14,958 nucleotides of DNA from JAPLXD01 sp041662765 (GCA_041662765.1 JBAZRT010000017.1:1-14958); one strand, 5' to 3'; positions 6,867-14,195 are shown, numbered from the stretch's first letter. Notes: generated by a model from the sequence alone, not told the origin. Numbers and translations are program-made.

Positions 6867-8233
6867 TATTTTACTTCATCTATTGATCCCTTCATATAGA
6901 ATGCCTGCTCGTTTTTGTCGTCGTGCTTGCCTTCCAGAATTTCTTTGAAACCGCGGATAGTGTCGGCAAGTTTCACATACTTTCCAGCGGTCCCCGTGAA
7001 CTGCTCGGCAACGAAAAACGGCTGGGACAAAAATTTCTGGATCTTTCGGGCGCGTGTGACCGCTTGCTTGTCTTCATCCGAAAGCTCTTCAACGCCAAGA
7101 ATAGCAATGATGTCCTGAAGATCTTTGTATCTTTGCAAGACTTTTTGCACGCCGCGCGCCACGGCATAATGTTCTTCTCCAATTATTTTTGGATCAAGAA
7201 TCGTCGAAGATGAGTCAAGCGGATCGACCGCCGGATATATTCCAAGTTCGGAAAGTTGGCGCGATAAAACAACGGTCGAATCCAAATGCCCGAAAGTCGT
7301 TGCGGGAGCCGGATCAGTGAGGTCGTCCGCCGGAACATATACGGCCTGAACTGAAGTCACTGATCCCTTTTTGGTTGAAGTGATTCTTTCCTGAAGCCGT
7401 CCCATCTCTTCGGCTAGTGTCGGCTGATAACCCACGGCTGATGGAATGCGTCCAAGAAGCGCGGACACTTCCGAACCGGCTTGCGTGAAACGGAAAATAT
7501 TGTCGATGAAAAACAAAACATCTTTTCCTTCGTCGTCGCGGAAATATTCCGCCATCGAAAGCGCGCTGAGCGCCACCCGCTGGCGCGCTCCCGGCGGTTC
7601 GTTCATCTGCCCGAACACAAGTGTTGTTTTTTCCAGCACTCCCGAATCTTTCATTTCATGATAGAGATCATTTCCTTCGCGGGTTCGCTCGCCCACTCCG
7701 GCAAAAACCGAATAGCCTCCGTGCTCGGTAGCAATATTGCGAATGAGCTCCTGAATAACGACTGTTTTTCCCACGCCCGCACCGCCGAAAAGACCGATTT
7801 TTCCTCCCTTAAGGAACGGACAAATGAGATCAATAACCTTGATCCCGGTTTCCAAAATTTCCGCCTCCGTGGATTGATCCGTGAAAGCCGGCGTCGGACG
7901 ATGGATCGGAAACTTTTTTTCGGTCTTTACATCGGGCATTCCATCGATCGGCTCTCCGAGAAGATTGAACATTCTGCCAAGTGTTTCTTTTCCAACCGGA
8001 ACGCTGATCGGAGCACCGGTGTCGATGACTTCCATTTTTCTTCGTAGCCCGTCGGTCGAACCCATCGCCACCGCCCGGACTTTGTTTGATCCGAGATGCT
8101 GGTTGACTTCCAAAACCAATTTCTTGCCTCCTTCGAGCGCAACATCAAGCGCGTTATAAATTTCCGGAAGCTCTTTCTCAAATTCAACATCAACAACCGG
8201 ACCGATGACCTGGGATATTTTGCCTGCATTCAT
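6866..8233 (-). CDS. atpD: ATP synthase beta subunit (catalytic)
   Basis: The 455-residue product is full-length F1 beta, the catalytic ATP-making subunit. The Walker A loop GGAGVGKT is at 150-157, the catalytic glutamate is in GERTREG (181-187, E182), and the Walker B aspartate is in FFIDNIFRF (241-249, D244). The alpha/beta signature PAVDPLDSSS is at 334-343. The C-terminal lever motif, DELSEED in many species, reads EELSDED (382-388). The ATG lies 23 bases after atpG with no Shine-Dalgarno, only A/T-rich sequence. The gene order gamma-beta-epsilon is classical. Confidence 0.98.
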   Translation of the reverse strand: MNAGKISQVIGPVVDVEFEKELPEIYNALDVALEGGKKLVLEVNQHLGSNKVRAVAMGSTDGLRRKMEVIDTGAPISVPVGKETLGRMFNLLGEPIDGMPDVKTEKKFPIHRPTPAFTDQSTEAEILETGIKVIDLICPFLKGGKIGLFGGAGVGKTVVIQELIRNIATEHGGYSVFAGVGERTREGNDLYHEMKDSGVLEKTTLVFGQMNEPPGARQRVALSALSMAEYFRDDEGKDVLFFIDNIFRFTQAGSEVSALLGRIPSAVGYQPTLAEEMGRLQERITSTKKGSVTSVQAVYVPADDLTDPAPATTFGHLDSTVVLSRQLSELGIYPAVDPLDSSSTILDPKIIGEEHYAVARGVQKVLQRYKDLQDIIAILGVEELSDEDKQAVTRARKIQKFLSQPFFVAEQFTGTAGKYVKLADTIRGFKEILEGKHDDKNEQAFYMKGSIDEVK

Positions 8234-8256
8234 ATAAATAAAATTAAATTAAATTA

Positions 8257-9219
8257 TCAATTTTCAAGCGCCGCTCTTCCAGCCGAAATTTCCGCGATCT
8301 CTTGCGTAATGCCGGCTTGTCGCATCTGGTTGAAGATGAGCGTCAGATTGTCCACCATATCATTCGCCGCGTCGGTTGCGTTTCGCATTGCCACCATCCG
8401 AGCCGATTCTTTTGAAGCATTCGATTCAAGGATCGCGTGATATATCTGCATTTCAACAAGACGGGGCAAAATATTTTCCAGCACCGATCTCGCATCCGGC
8501 TCGACTTTGTATTCCATCGGCGGTTCATCGAGACCATATTCTTTTGCAAGAACATCCATATCAGCCAGTTGTTTCTCAATGTCAATCTTTGAAACGGGAA
8601 GGATCTGGCGAAGCTTGGGTTGCTGGACAACAGTGGAAATATAGTCGGTGTAAGCGATCACCACTTTGTCATATTTTTTTTCCCGGTATTCATCCATCGC
8701 CAGACGCGCCAGCGCGCGAACGCTCTCAATGCCGGGAAGATATGTGAGCTCGTCAAAAGTGGCGATGATGCTGCGGCCTATTTTCCGAATGATACTCGCC
8801 CCTTTTTTTCCAACAGTCACGAAATCTATCTCGATTTTGTCATCCGGAATGCTCGACTCAATTCTTTTTCCTCCGATCCGATTCACTTTGAGCTGGCCGG
8901 GATTTCTTATCTGATCGACAACTTTCCGAAGAAGCTGGGAGTTGAACCCGCCGCAAAGTCCGCGGTTTGAAGTGACAACGATCATGAGAACTTTTTTCAC
9001 TTCCCGTTTTTCAAGAAGTTCGGTTGGATAGTTTTCAAAAGCACGGGCCATGTTCGTGAGAACCGACCAAGCGCTGTGGGCATAAGGCCGGATCGCAAGA
9101 ACGCTCGCCGCCGCCCGGCGCATCTTCGAAGCCGCCACCATTTCCATGGCACGAGTGATCTTTTTCGTATTGTTCACCGATTTTATTCGGCGTTTTAGCT
9201 CTCTTGTTCCGCCTGCCAT
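8257..9219 (-). CDS. atpG: ATP synthase gamma subunit
   Basis: The 320-residue product is the rotating central shaft of F1. The N-terminal helix (ELKRRIKSVNNTKKITRAME, 7-26) and the C-terminal helix (about 272-318) are the conserved coiled-coil halves, and GLCGGFN (87-93) marks the Rossmann-like middle. It is about 30 residues longer than the E. coli protein; much of the difference is an insertion near 104-130 with no recognisable motif. The last codons and stop (CTT GAA AAT TGA) coincide with the core of the operon's intergenic repeat. No Shine-Dalgarno precedes the ATG. Confidence 0.96.
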   Translation of the reverse strand: MAGGTRELKRRIKSVNNTKKITRAMEMVAASKMRRAAASVLAIRPYAHSAWSVLTNMARAFENYPTELLEKREVKKVLMIVVTSNRGLCGGFNSQLLRKVVDQIRNPGQLKVNRIGGKRIESSIPDDKIEIDFVTVGKKGASIIRKIGRSIIATFDELTYLPGIESVRALARLAMDEYREKKYDKVVIAYTDYISTVVQQPKLRQILPVSKIDIEKQLADMDVLAKEYGLDEPPMEYKVEPDARSVLENILPRLVEMQIYHAILESNASKESARMVAMRNATDAANDMVDNLTLIFNQMRQAGITQEIAEISAGRAALEN

Positions 9220-9226
9220 AAACGAT

Positions 9227-9347
9227 AATTTTCAATTTACAATTTTCAATTTACAATCAATTATCAATTTTCAATGAATCAATGTTTGAAAATTGGGTAA
9301 TTGAAAATTTATTGAAAATTGATCATTGATCATTGGAAATTATTGCT
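9227..9347. repeat. AT-rich palindromic repeat, copy 1 (atpA-atpG junction)
   Basis: This 121-bp unit differs from the copy at 13164-13284 at a single base (C/A in the left half). It is built of alternating CAATTTTCAA and TTGAAAATTG decamers; the innermost pair (9265-9274 and 9286-9295) is a perfect 10-bp inverted repeat with an 11-base spacer. The whole unit folds as a long imperfect hairpin. Its right end (9330-9347) lies inside atpA and encodes that protein's last five residues and stop codon. Confidence 0.9.
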
Positions 9348-10859
9348 ATTATTTCCATAAACCTCTTTATACTCTTCGATCGCTTTTTTGAGAGCACCTT
9401 CCACTTCTTCTGTCAGCTCTTTCTTCTCTTTTATGAGCTTCAGAACATCGCTCTTCATATCTTTCATATACTTGTGAAATTCCGCTTCCCATTTTTGAAC
9501 CTTTTCCACCGGAACATCATCAATATATCCGTTTGTGAGAGCAAAAATAACTGCTACCTGCGACGCAACCGGCATCGGGACATATTGATCCTGCTTCAAA
9601 ATTTCAACCGTTCGCTGTCCGCGCTCGATCTGTTTTCGCGTCGCTTCATCCAAATCAGAACCAAACTGCGCGAAAGCTTCGAGCTCGCGGAACTGAGCAA
9701 GATCAAGCCGCAACTTTCCGGCCACCTTTTTCATTGCCTTGATCTGCGCAGCTGATCCCACGCGTGACACGGACAGTCCGACATTCAAAGCCGGGCGGAT
9801 CCCTTTGTAGAAAAGATCCGATTCGAGATAAATTTGTCCGTCAGTGATGGAGATGACATTGGTCGGAATGTATGCCGATACATCTCCCGCCTGCGTTTCG
9901 ATGATCGGAAGCGCCGTGATGGACCCCCCGCCGAAATCTTTGCCAATTTTCGCGCTGCGTTCCAAGAGCCGCGAATGCAAATAGAAAATATCTCCCGGAT
10001 AAGCTTCGCGTCCCGGCGGACGTTTGAGGAGAAGCGAGACTTGCCTATACGCCCAGGCGTGTTTGGAAAGATCGTCATATATAATGAGAACATCTTTTCC
10101 CTGATCCATGAAAAATTCTCCAATCGCACATCCGGCGTACGGCGCGATGAAAGAAAGAGCGGCTGGATCCGATGCTCCAGCCACAACCACGATAGTGTGG
10201 TTCATCGCGTCCCGCTTTTCGAGTTCCGCCACGATGCGGGCGACTTTGGATTCTTTCTGCCCGATCGCAACATATATGCAAATCACGCCTTCTTCTTTTT
10301 GGTTGATGATCGCGTCGATGGCCACGGCCGTTTTTCCGGTTTGGCGGTCGCCGATAATGAGTTCACGCTGTCCCCGTCCGATCGGAATGACCGAATCGAT
10401 CGCCTTGATCCCGGTCTGAAGAGGCTGTTTCACTGACTCGCGTTCGATCACGCCTGCTGCGATCTTTTCGATCGGATAAAATTTTTCAGCTTTGATCTCT
10501 CCTTTTCCGTCGATCGGCTGACCAAGAGGATTCACCACCCGGCCAACGATTGTTTCGCCTACCGGCACGGACAAAATTTTTCCGGTTGATTTCACGGTGT
10601 CTCCTTCCTTGATCTTTTCATATTCGCCGAGGATCATCGCTCCGACCTGGTCTTCTTCAAGGTTGAGAGCGACGCCATACACGGGCTCGCATTTCCCGAC
10701 AAACTCCAGCATTTCGCTCGCCATCGCGTCCGAAAGTCCGCTGACGCGGGCAATGCCGTCCCCGACTTCGATGACGCGGCCGACTTTCTCTGATTTGGTT
10801 TCGTCTTTGAAACCGGAGATTTGTTTTTTGAGCGACTCTACTATGAAGTCTTTTTGCAT
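9330..10859 (-). CDS. atpA: ATP synthase alpha subunit
   Basis: The 509-residue product is full-length F1 alpha, the non-catalytic nucleotide-binding partner of beta. The P-loop GDRQTGKT is at 170-177. The arginine finger region SVSRVGSAAQ (363-372, Arg366) would contact the catalytic site on beta. IYDDLSKHAWAYR (260-272) and PPGREAYPGD (281-290) are family blocks. The C-terminal tail NNSNNFQ is low-complexity, and its last codons are supplied by repeat copy 1. The gene lies 17 bases after atpH; no Shine-Dalgarno precedes the ATG. Confidence 0.98.
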   Translation of the reverse strand: MQKDFIVESLKKQISGFKDETKSEKVGRVIEVGDGIARVSGLSDAMASEMLEFVGKCEPVYGVALNLEEDQVGAMILGEYEKIKEGDTVKSTGKILSVPVGETIVGRVVNPLGQPIDGKGEIKAEKFYPIEKIAAGVIERESVKQPLQTGIKAIDSVIPIGRGQRELIIGDRQTGKTAVAIDAIINQKEEGVICIYVAIGQKESKVARIVAELEKRDAMNHTIVVVAGASDPAALSFIAPYAGCAIGEFFMDQGKDVLIIYDDLSKHAWAYRQVSLLLKRPPGREAYPGDIFYLHSRLLERSAKIGKDFGGGSITALPIIETQAGDVSAYIPTNVISITDGQIYLESDLFYKGIRPALNVGLSVSRVGSAAQIKAMKKVAGKLRLDLAQFRELEAFAQFGSDLDEATRKQIERGQRTVEILKQDQYVPMPVASQVAVIFALTNGYIDDVPVEKVQKWEAEFHKYMKDMKSDVLKLIKEKKELTEEVEGALKKAIEEYKEVYGNNSNNFQ

Positions 10860-10876
10860 AGTTTGAAAATTTGAAA

Positions 10877-11278
10877 TTATTTAATCAAAACTTTTTTTAA
10901 TTCTGACAATTTGCCCGCTACGCTTCCGTCCATCACTTCATCCCCAACTTTCACGATCATCCCGCCTTTGATATTCGGATCGACAATATTTTTCACCACC
11001 ACCTCTTTGGCGCTATACTTTTTCTCCATATAATCTTTCACCTTTTTTTCAACCGCCACAGAAAGTTTTTCGGCCGTCACAACCTCTGCTTCAACGATTC
11101 CATTTTTCTGATTGTATATTTTTTCGAAACTTTCGATTATTTTTTCGGAGAGTTTCAATTTTCTTTCCTTGTACATGTGGCGCGCAAAATCAGCGACGGA
11201 TTTTTCAATTTCAGCTTTCTGCTTTCCGTCCGTCATTTCGAACAAGGTTTGGGCGTATTGTTTTGAGGTAATTTTCAT
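10877..11278 (-). CDS. atpH: ATP synthase delta subunit, short form
   Basis: The product has 133 residues against about 177 in E. coli. The C-terminal block is typical of the delta/OSCP family: DPNIKGGMIVKVGDEVMDGS (99-118) followed by KLSELKKVL. The N-terminal start YAQTLFE also fits, but roughly 40 residues of the usual helical N-terminal domain, which grips alpha, appear to be missing. Delta links the peripheral stalk to the F1 crown. The ATG overlaps the atpF stop (ATGA, 11275-11278), so the two are probably translationally coupled. Confidence 0.92.
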   Translation of the reverse strand: MKITSKQYAQTLFEMTDGKQKAEIEKSVADFARHMYKERKLKLSEKIIESFEKIYNQKNGIVEAEVVTAEKLSVAVEKKVKDYMEKKYSAKEVVVKNIVDPNIKGGMIVKVGDEVMDGSVAGKLSELKKVLIK

Positions 11279-11763
11279 ATCAAACTTTTCTCAATCAATT
11301 CTCTGTCTTTTTTTCCATCCATCTTCTCTCCAACAATTTTTTCTGTCGCGGCCACGACCAGGCTTCCGATCTCTGATTTGATCTCAGAGATCGTTTTTTG
11401 CTTTTCTTGTTCAATCTCTGATTTGGCGCCGGCAATGATCTTTTCCGACTGTAGTTTTGCTTCAAGCGCAATTTCCGATTTGGATTTTTCGGCTTGCTCT
11501 CTCGCTTTTTCAACAATATCTTTTGCTTCCGTGCGGGCTTTTTTCAAAATTTCTTTTTGCTTTTCCTCGCTCTCTTCCAGTTTTTTGTGCGCCTCATCCG
11601 CGTCCGCGAGTCCCTTTTCGATCTTTTTCTGGCGTTTTTCCAGCATTGCGAGAACCGGCCCATAGGCAAACTTCCAGAGCACAAAAAGCAGCACCAAAAA
11701 GTTCACGATCTGGGCGATGAGAAGTTTCCAATCAATGCCTAGTTTTGAAAAAAGTTCGGACAT
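11275..11763 (-). CDS. atpF: ATP synthase b subunit (peripheral stalk)
   Basis: The 162-residue product has one membrane helix near residues 12-34 (including LLIAQIVNFLVLLFVLWKFA), then a long, highly charged, heptad-like helix (about 40-150) typical of subunit b. This forms the peripheral stalk that holds F1 against rotation. I place the start at the ATG at 11761-11763. The frame is open slightly further to a TTG at 11781, but that lies inside the intergenic repeat and adds no conserved residues. No Shine-Dalgarno is present; repeat copy 3 ends about 8 bases before the ATG. Only one b-type gene is seen, so the stalk is presumably a homodimer. Confidence 0.95.
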   Translation of the reverse strand: MSELFSKLGIDWKLLIAQIVNFLVLLFVLWKFAYGPVLAMLEKRQKKIEKGLADADEAHKKLEESEEKQKEILKKARTEAKDIVEKAREQAEKSKSEIALEAKLQSEKIIAGAKSEIEQEKQKTISEIKSEIGSLVVAATEKIVGEKMDGKKDRELIEKSLI

Positions 11764-11771
11764 AGTTTTGT

Positions 11772-11869
11772 TAATTTTCAATTATCAGTTTTCAATTTAC
11801 AATGAATTTTCAATGGCCCAATTTCCAATGTTTGAAAATTGAAAATTTAGAAATTGATCATTGAAAATT
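11772..11869. repeat. AT-rich palindromic repeat, copy 3 (atpE-atpF junction)
   Basis: This ~98-bp unit matches 12284-12399 apart from one substitution and an 18-bp insertion in the other copy. It shares the decamers CAATTTTCAA and TTGAAAATTG with the 121-bp copies but has its own arrangement, including AATGGCCCAATTTCC, so it represents a second subtype. Confidence 0.88.
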
Positions 11870-11874
11870 GCGCG

Positions 11875-11908
11875 GGGAGGACATTGACAAAAAAATCAAT
11901 ATCCTCCC
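11875..11908 (-). other. Strong intercistronic hairpin just after atpE
   Basis: On the minus strand the arm at 11908-11896 pairs over all 13 positions with 11887-11875, with one G-U pair, around an eight-base U-rich loop. It begins 13 bases after the atpE stop. It lacks a T-run, so it is more likely to stabilise the atpE end of the mRNA than to terminate. On the plus strand the G-U position becomes an A-C mismatch, which points to function in the minus-strand RNA. Confidence 0.75.
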
Positions 11909-11921
11909 TTCCAAAAACCTG

Positions 11922-12206
11922 CTAGACAAATTTGATAATCAGCGCCACAACCAACGCATAGATCGCGATGGCTTCGGTGAAAGCGATCGCCAGGATCATC
12001 GCCGTCTGGATCTTCGGAGCCGCTTCCGGGTTTCGGCCGATGGCCTCCATCGCTTTTGAAGCCAATTTTCCGATTCCGAGTGCCGGTCCGATCGCGCCGA
12101 TTCCGATCGCGATTCCAGCCGCGATCGATTTGGCCGCTACGTCGCTTCCGAAGAAGCTCGCTGCTGCCTGCGCTGTTTCTTGCGCTGTGCTTGGATCAAC
12201 TGCCAT
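11922..12206 (-). CDS. atpE: ATP synthase c subunit (rotor ring)
   Basis: The 94-residue product forms two membrane helices. Helix 1 has the glycine-rich packing run GIAIGIGAIGPALGIG (31-46), the polar loop is RNP (58-60), and helix 2 has the ion-carrying Glu78 in FTEAIAIYA. The sodium-type Gln in helix 1 and the Ser/Thr after the Glu are absent, so proton coupling is predicted. About 22 residues precede the first helix, longer than usual. I start at the ATG at 12204-12206; the frame continues to a TTG at 12293 inside a repeat, adding non-conserved residues. A weak AGAGAAG lies upstream. The hairpin after the gene may help produce the excess c subunit that the ring requires. Confidence 0.95.
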   Translation of the reverse strand: MAVDPSTAQETAQAAASFFGSDVAAKSIAAGIAIGIGAIGPALGIGKLASKAMEAIGRNPEAAPKIQTAMILAIAFTEAIAIYALVVALIIKFV

Positions 12207-12283
12207 ACATTTGCTTCTCTGCTTCTGCTTGAATCGACTGGGAAATATTTTTTGAGTCGGACAAACAAATTTAGAGAGTTTAA

Positions 12284-12399
12284 TAATTTTCAATTATCAG
12301 TTTTCAATTTACAATGAATTTTCAATGGCCCAGTTTCCAATGTTTGAAAATTGAAAATTTAGAAATTGATCATTGATTGAAAATTGATCATTGAAAATT
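12284..12399. repeat. AT-rich palindromic repeat, copy 4 (atpB-atpE junction)
   Basis: It is identical to copy 3 at 11772-11869 except for one A/G change and a tandem 18-bp duplication of ATTGAAAATTGATCATTG near its right end. The internal duplication suggests slippage between the short units. Confidence 0.88.
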
Positions 12400-12405
12400 C
12401 TCACG

Positions 12406-13158
12406 CTAGTGGCTTGCTTCCGTCGCCGCCATTTTGAAAAATACCAATGTCAGCATTGCAAAAACCAAGGCCTGCACGAATCCGACAAACAATTCCAAAA
12501 GCAAAAACGGCAACGGGATGAAATACGGAACAAGAAACAGCATGACCATGAGAAGCACTTCACCGGCGAAAATATTTCCAAACAATCGAAACGAAAATGA
12601 AATCAGTTTTGCGACTTCCGAAATGAGTTCCAAAATTCCGACGAACGTTCCGACAAAATACGGCGAATGGAACGGACTCACAAAAAATTTCTTCGCGTAC
12701 TTGCCGATTCCGATCGCCGCAATCCCGAGAACCTGGGCGCTGATCACGCTGACGATGGCAATGGCAAGAGTGAAGTTGAGGTCGGCCGCGCCAGAGCGAA
12801 TGAAAGGAACCAGAATCTGTTTTCCTTCTTCCATCTCATTGATCCCGATCGTTCCAAGCCCCGGCACGACCTCCACCCAGTTGGTGAGAATGACAAAAAT
12901 GAAAATAGTCGCCACGATCGGAAAAAATTTTTTGCTTTGCTTTCTGTCCTGCGTCACGCTGTCCGCCAAATTTAAAAGGGCTTCCAGAATCGATTCAACA
13001 ATGTTTTGAAAGCCCCGGGGGACAAGACTTATCCTTTTTTTCAGTATAAGCGAACCGATGATGATGAGCAAACTTATGCACAAAGTCACCACGAGAGTGT
13101 TCGTGACCGCGAATGATCCTATATGAAAGAGGGGTTCTGCCGCTATGGAAATGTTCAT
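12406..13158 (-). CDS. atpB: ATP synthase a subunit (stator half-channels)
   Basis: The 250-residue product is a polytopic membrane protein with five or six hydrophobic segments. The essential arginine of the proton path is Arg191 in FSFRLFGNIFAGE (188-200). AADLNFTLA (124-132) and ELFVGFVQALVFAML (222-236) are the other family blocks. It forms the half-channels next to the c ring. The start ATG (13156-13158) lies only 5 bases from the end of repeat copy 2, so the repeat occupies the normal ribosome-binding position and no Shine-Dalgarno is present. The stop lies 7 bases before copy 4. Confidence 0.97.
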   Translation of the reverse strand: MNISIAAEPLFHIGSFAVTNTLVVTLCISLLIIIGSLILKKRISLVPRGFQNIVESILEALLNLADSVTQDRKQSKKFFPIVATIFIFVILTNWVEVVPGLGTIGINEMEEGKQILVPFIRSGAADLNFTLAIAIVSVISAQVLGIAAIGIGKYAKKFFVSPFHSPYFVGTFVGILELISEVAKLISFSFRLFGNIFAGEVLLMVMLFLVPYFIPLPFLLLELFVGFVQALVFAMLTLVFFKMAATEASH

Positions 13159-13163
13159 TTCGG

Positions 13164-13284
13164 AATTTTCAATTTACAATTTTCAATTTAAAATCAATTA
13201 TCAATTTTCAATGAATCAATGTTTGAAAATTGGGTAATTGAAAATTTATTGAAAATTGATCATTGATCATTGGAAATTATTGCT
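13164..13284. repeat. AT-rich palindromic repeat, copy 2 (atpZ-atpB junction)
   Basis: It matches copy 1 at 9227-9347 at 120 of 121 positions. Its ends agree exactly with copy 1, although here it is wholly intergenic. Identity this high between two sites in one operon points to recent duplication, gene conversion or selection. Confidence 0.9.
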
Positions 13285-13294
13285 TACTTCCAAC

Positions 13295-13320
13295 AAAAAA
13301 CTTGTCTATCCAAAAACAAG
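13295..13320 (-). terminator. Weak terminator-like hairpin between atpZ and atpB
   Basis: On the minus strand CTTGT (13320-13316) pairs with ACAAG (13305-13301) around a ten-base loop, followed by six T's (13300-13295). The stem has only five base pairs, so at most partial termination is expected. Confidence 0.3.
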
Positions 13321-13345
13321 CCATCACTAGACCATTATATACGAT

Positions 13346-13558
13346 TTACTTCATTATGTCCAGTGTTTTTTTGTAGACGGCCCAAGAACTGACGGCGATC
13401 GAGATCAATATCCCGAAAAGCAAAAGCCAAGGAGCGGTGCCCAGTTTTTTGTCCAAGAAACGGCCAAGAAGCGCCAGTGCGACGAGCGGCACGGCAATGG
13501 TATAACCGAGCTCCCAGGCCAGACCGAGGGCGGAAAATTGTTTGTTTGGTTCTTTCAT
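13346..13558 (-). CDS. atpZ: AtpZ/AtpI-like small membrane protein of the ATP synthase operon
   Basis: The 70-residue product has two membrane helices (about 16-34 and 42-62). They are joined by GRFLDKKLGTAPW (32-44), which matches the G-x-x-x-D-x-x-x-x-T-x-P pattern of the AtpZ/'ATPase_gene1' family. These proteins are encoded first in many atp operons and are linked to c-ring assembly or Mg2+ supply. The ATG at 13556-13558 is preferred. In the same frame an open stretch without stop reaches back through the 66-bp leader element, so an upstream non-ATG start is not excluded. No strong Shine-Dalgarno is visible; GGAA lies about 8 bases upstream at the end of that element. Confidence 0.82.
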   Translation of the reverse strand: MKEPNKQFSALGLAWELGYTIAVPLVALALLGRFLDKKLGTAPWLLLFGILISIAVSSWAVYKKTLDIMK

Positions 13559-13565
13559 ATTTTTG

Positions 13566-13631
13566 TTCCAAAACTCGGCTTTTCCCTCCCGACAAACAAG
13601 TTGTTGGAATTCCTCAAAGCCAAGCTTTTTT
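13566..13631 (-). repeat. 66-bp leader element, copy A (upstream of atpZ)
   Basis: It shares its first 22 bases (one difference) and last 24 bases (no difference) with 14196-14261, while the central 20 bases are unrelated. On the minus strand each constant arm holds a small palindrome: AAAGC-TTG-GCTTT, and AAAGC-CGA-GTTTT with one G-U pair. It ends 7 bases before the atpZ ATG. Confidence 0.85.
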
Positions 13632-13645
13632 CGCGCGTTATTTCT

Positions 13646-13674
13646 TGTATATAAGGCAATAAATATGTTTCACA
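13646..13674 (-). promoter_or_regulatory. Possible promoter of the ATP synthase operon (weak)
   Basis: On the minus strand TGTGAA (13669-13674) and TATACA (13646-13651) are 17 bases apart, and a TATATA overlaps the second box. The -35 match is poor. The location, after the four-helix-bundle gene and just before the leader element and atpZ, is the main support. Confidence 0.25.
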
Positions 13675-13740
13675 GAGATTTCTCACTCCCGAAAGACGGC
13701 TCATCGGAAGAAAACAGGTATTTTGCTTTGTTCAAAGGTT

Positions 13741-14190
13741 TTAACGGGACCAATTTTTGGAAAAACCCGATGGATTTTCCTCGCCCCATTTTTTCCAGGC
13801 TTTGTGGAGATTGCGGATCTTCACACGGACGGTTCCGTAGCGGCGGATGATTTCAGTGAGAGCGGCTTTTTCGCCTTCATCCTCGACAAAAATATCGCGG
13901 ATTTGCTCAAGGTGCACGATCATCCAGTCGCACCGCTGCAAAATTTCTTCCATCCTCCGCAACGCTCCCGGACGGTCTTCGTATCTTTGAGAATGGGAGC
14001 GGGCGATTTGGGACGGGATGTCGAGCGCCATTTCGATCACTTTTTTTTCAGTCGGATAATTTTTGTCTTTCAAAATATCGGGAACGAGACGCACAACCTG
14101 CGCCGCCATTTCCTGCGTCTTCTGATATATCTCGAGATCGCGGAATCCGCGCACCGGTTTCTTTTTGATGAATCTTGATTTGCGAAACAT
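13741..14190 (-). CDS. Four-helix-bundle protein (S23/IVS-type family), divergent
   Basis: The 149-residue product begins MFRKSRFIKKKP, then FRDLEIYQKTQEMAAQVVR. This matches the 'FrdLevyqkA' opening of the four-helix-bundle family first seen in 23S rRNA intervening sequences and common in CPR bacteria. The third-helix signature, usually SIPANIAEG, reads DIPSQIARSHSQR, so this is a divergent member. The molecular role of the family is unknown. I choose the ATG at 14188-14190. The frame stays open to a TTG at 14253, but that part comes from the repeated 66-bp element. A weak GGA lies 7 bases upstream. The nuclease gene ends 69 bases before this start, on the same strand. Confidence 0.65.
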   Translation of the reverse strand: MFRKSRFIKKKPVRGFRDLEIYQKTQEMAAQVVRLVPDILKDKNYPTEKKVIEMALDIPSQIARSHSQRYEDRPGALRRMEEILQRCDWMIVHLEQIRDIFVEDEGEKAALTEIIRRYGTVRVKIRNLHKAWKKWGEENPSGFSKNWSR

Positions 14191-14195
14191 GGTTT

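Noticed and set aside
9227..9347. CRISPR-like array made by the regularly repeated AT-rich units
   Set aside because: Units are overlapping short decamers without unique spacers of constant length, and copies are dispersed between genes with no cas genes nearby.
6866..11278. Recoded TGA (Gly) as in Absconditabacteria or Gracilibacteria
   Set aside because: TGA ends atpA, atpG and atpF exactly where the families end, and no in-frame TGA interrupts any core gene.
11922..12206. Sodium-coupled c ring
   Set aside because: The helix 1 Gln and the Ser/Thr following the helix 2 Glu that bind Na+ are replaced by Ile and Ala-Ile, so proton coupling fits better.
12207..12293. N-terminal extension of atpE from a TTG start
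   Set aside because: The extra 29 residues come from the leader and the edge of a repeat, lack conservation with c subunits, and an ATG at 12206 gives a normal protein.
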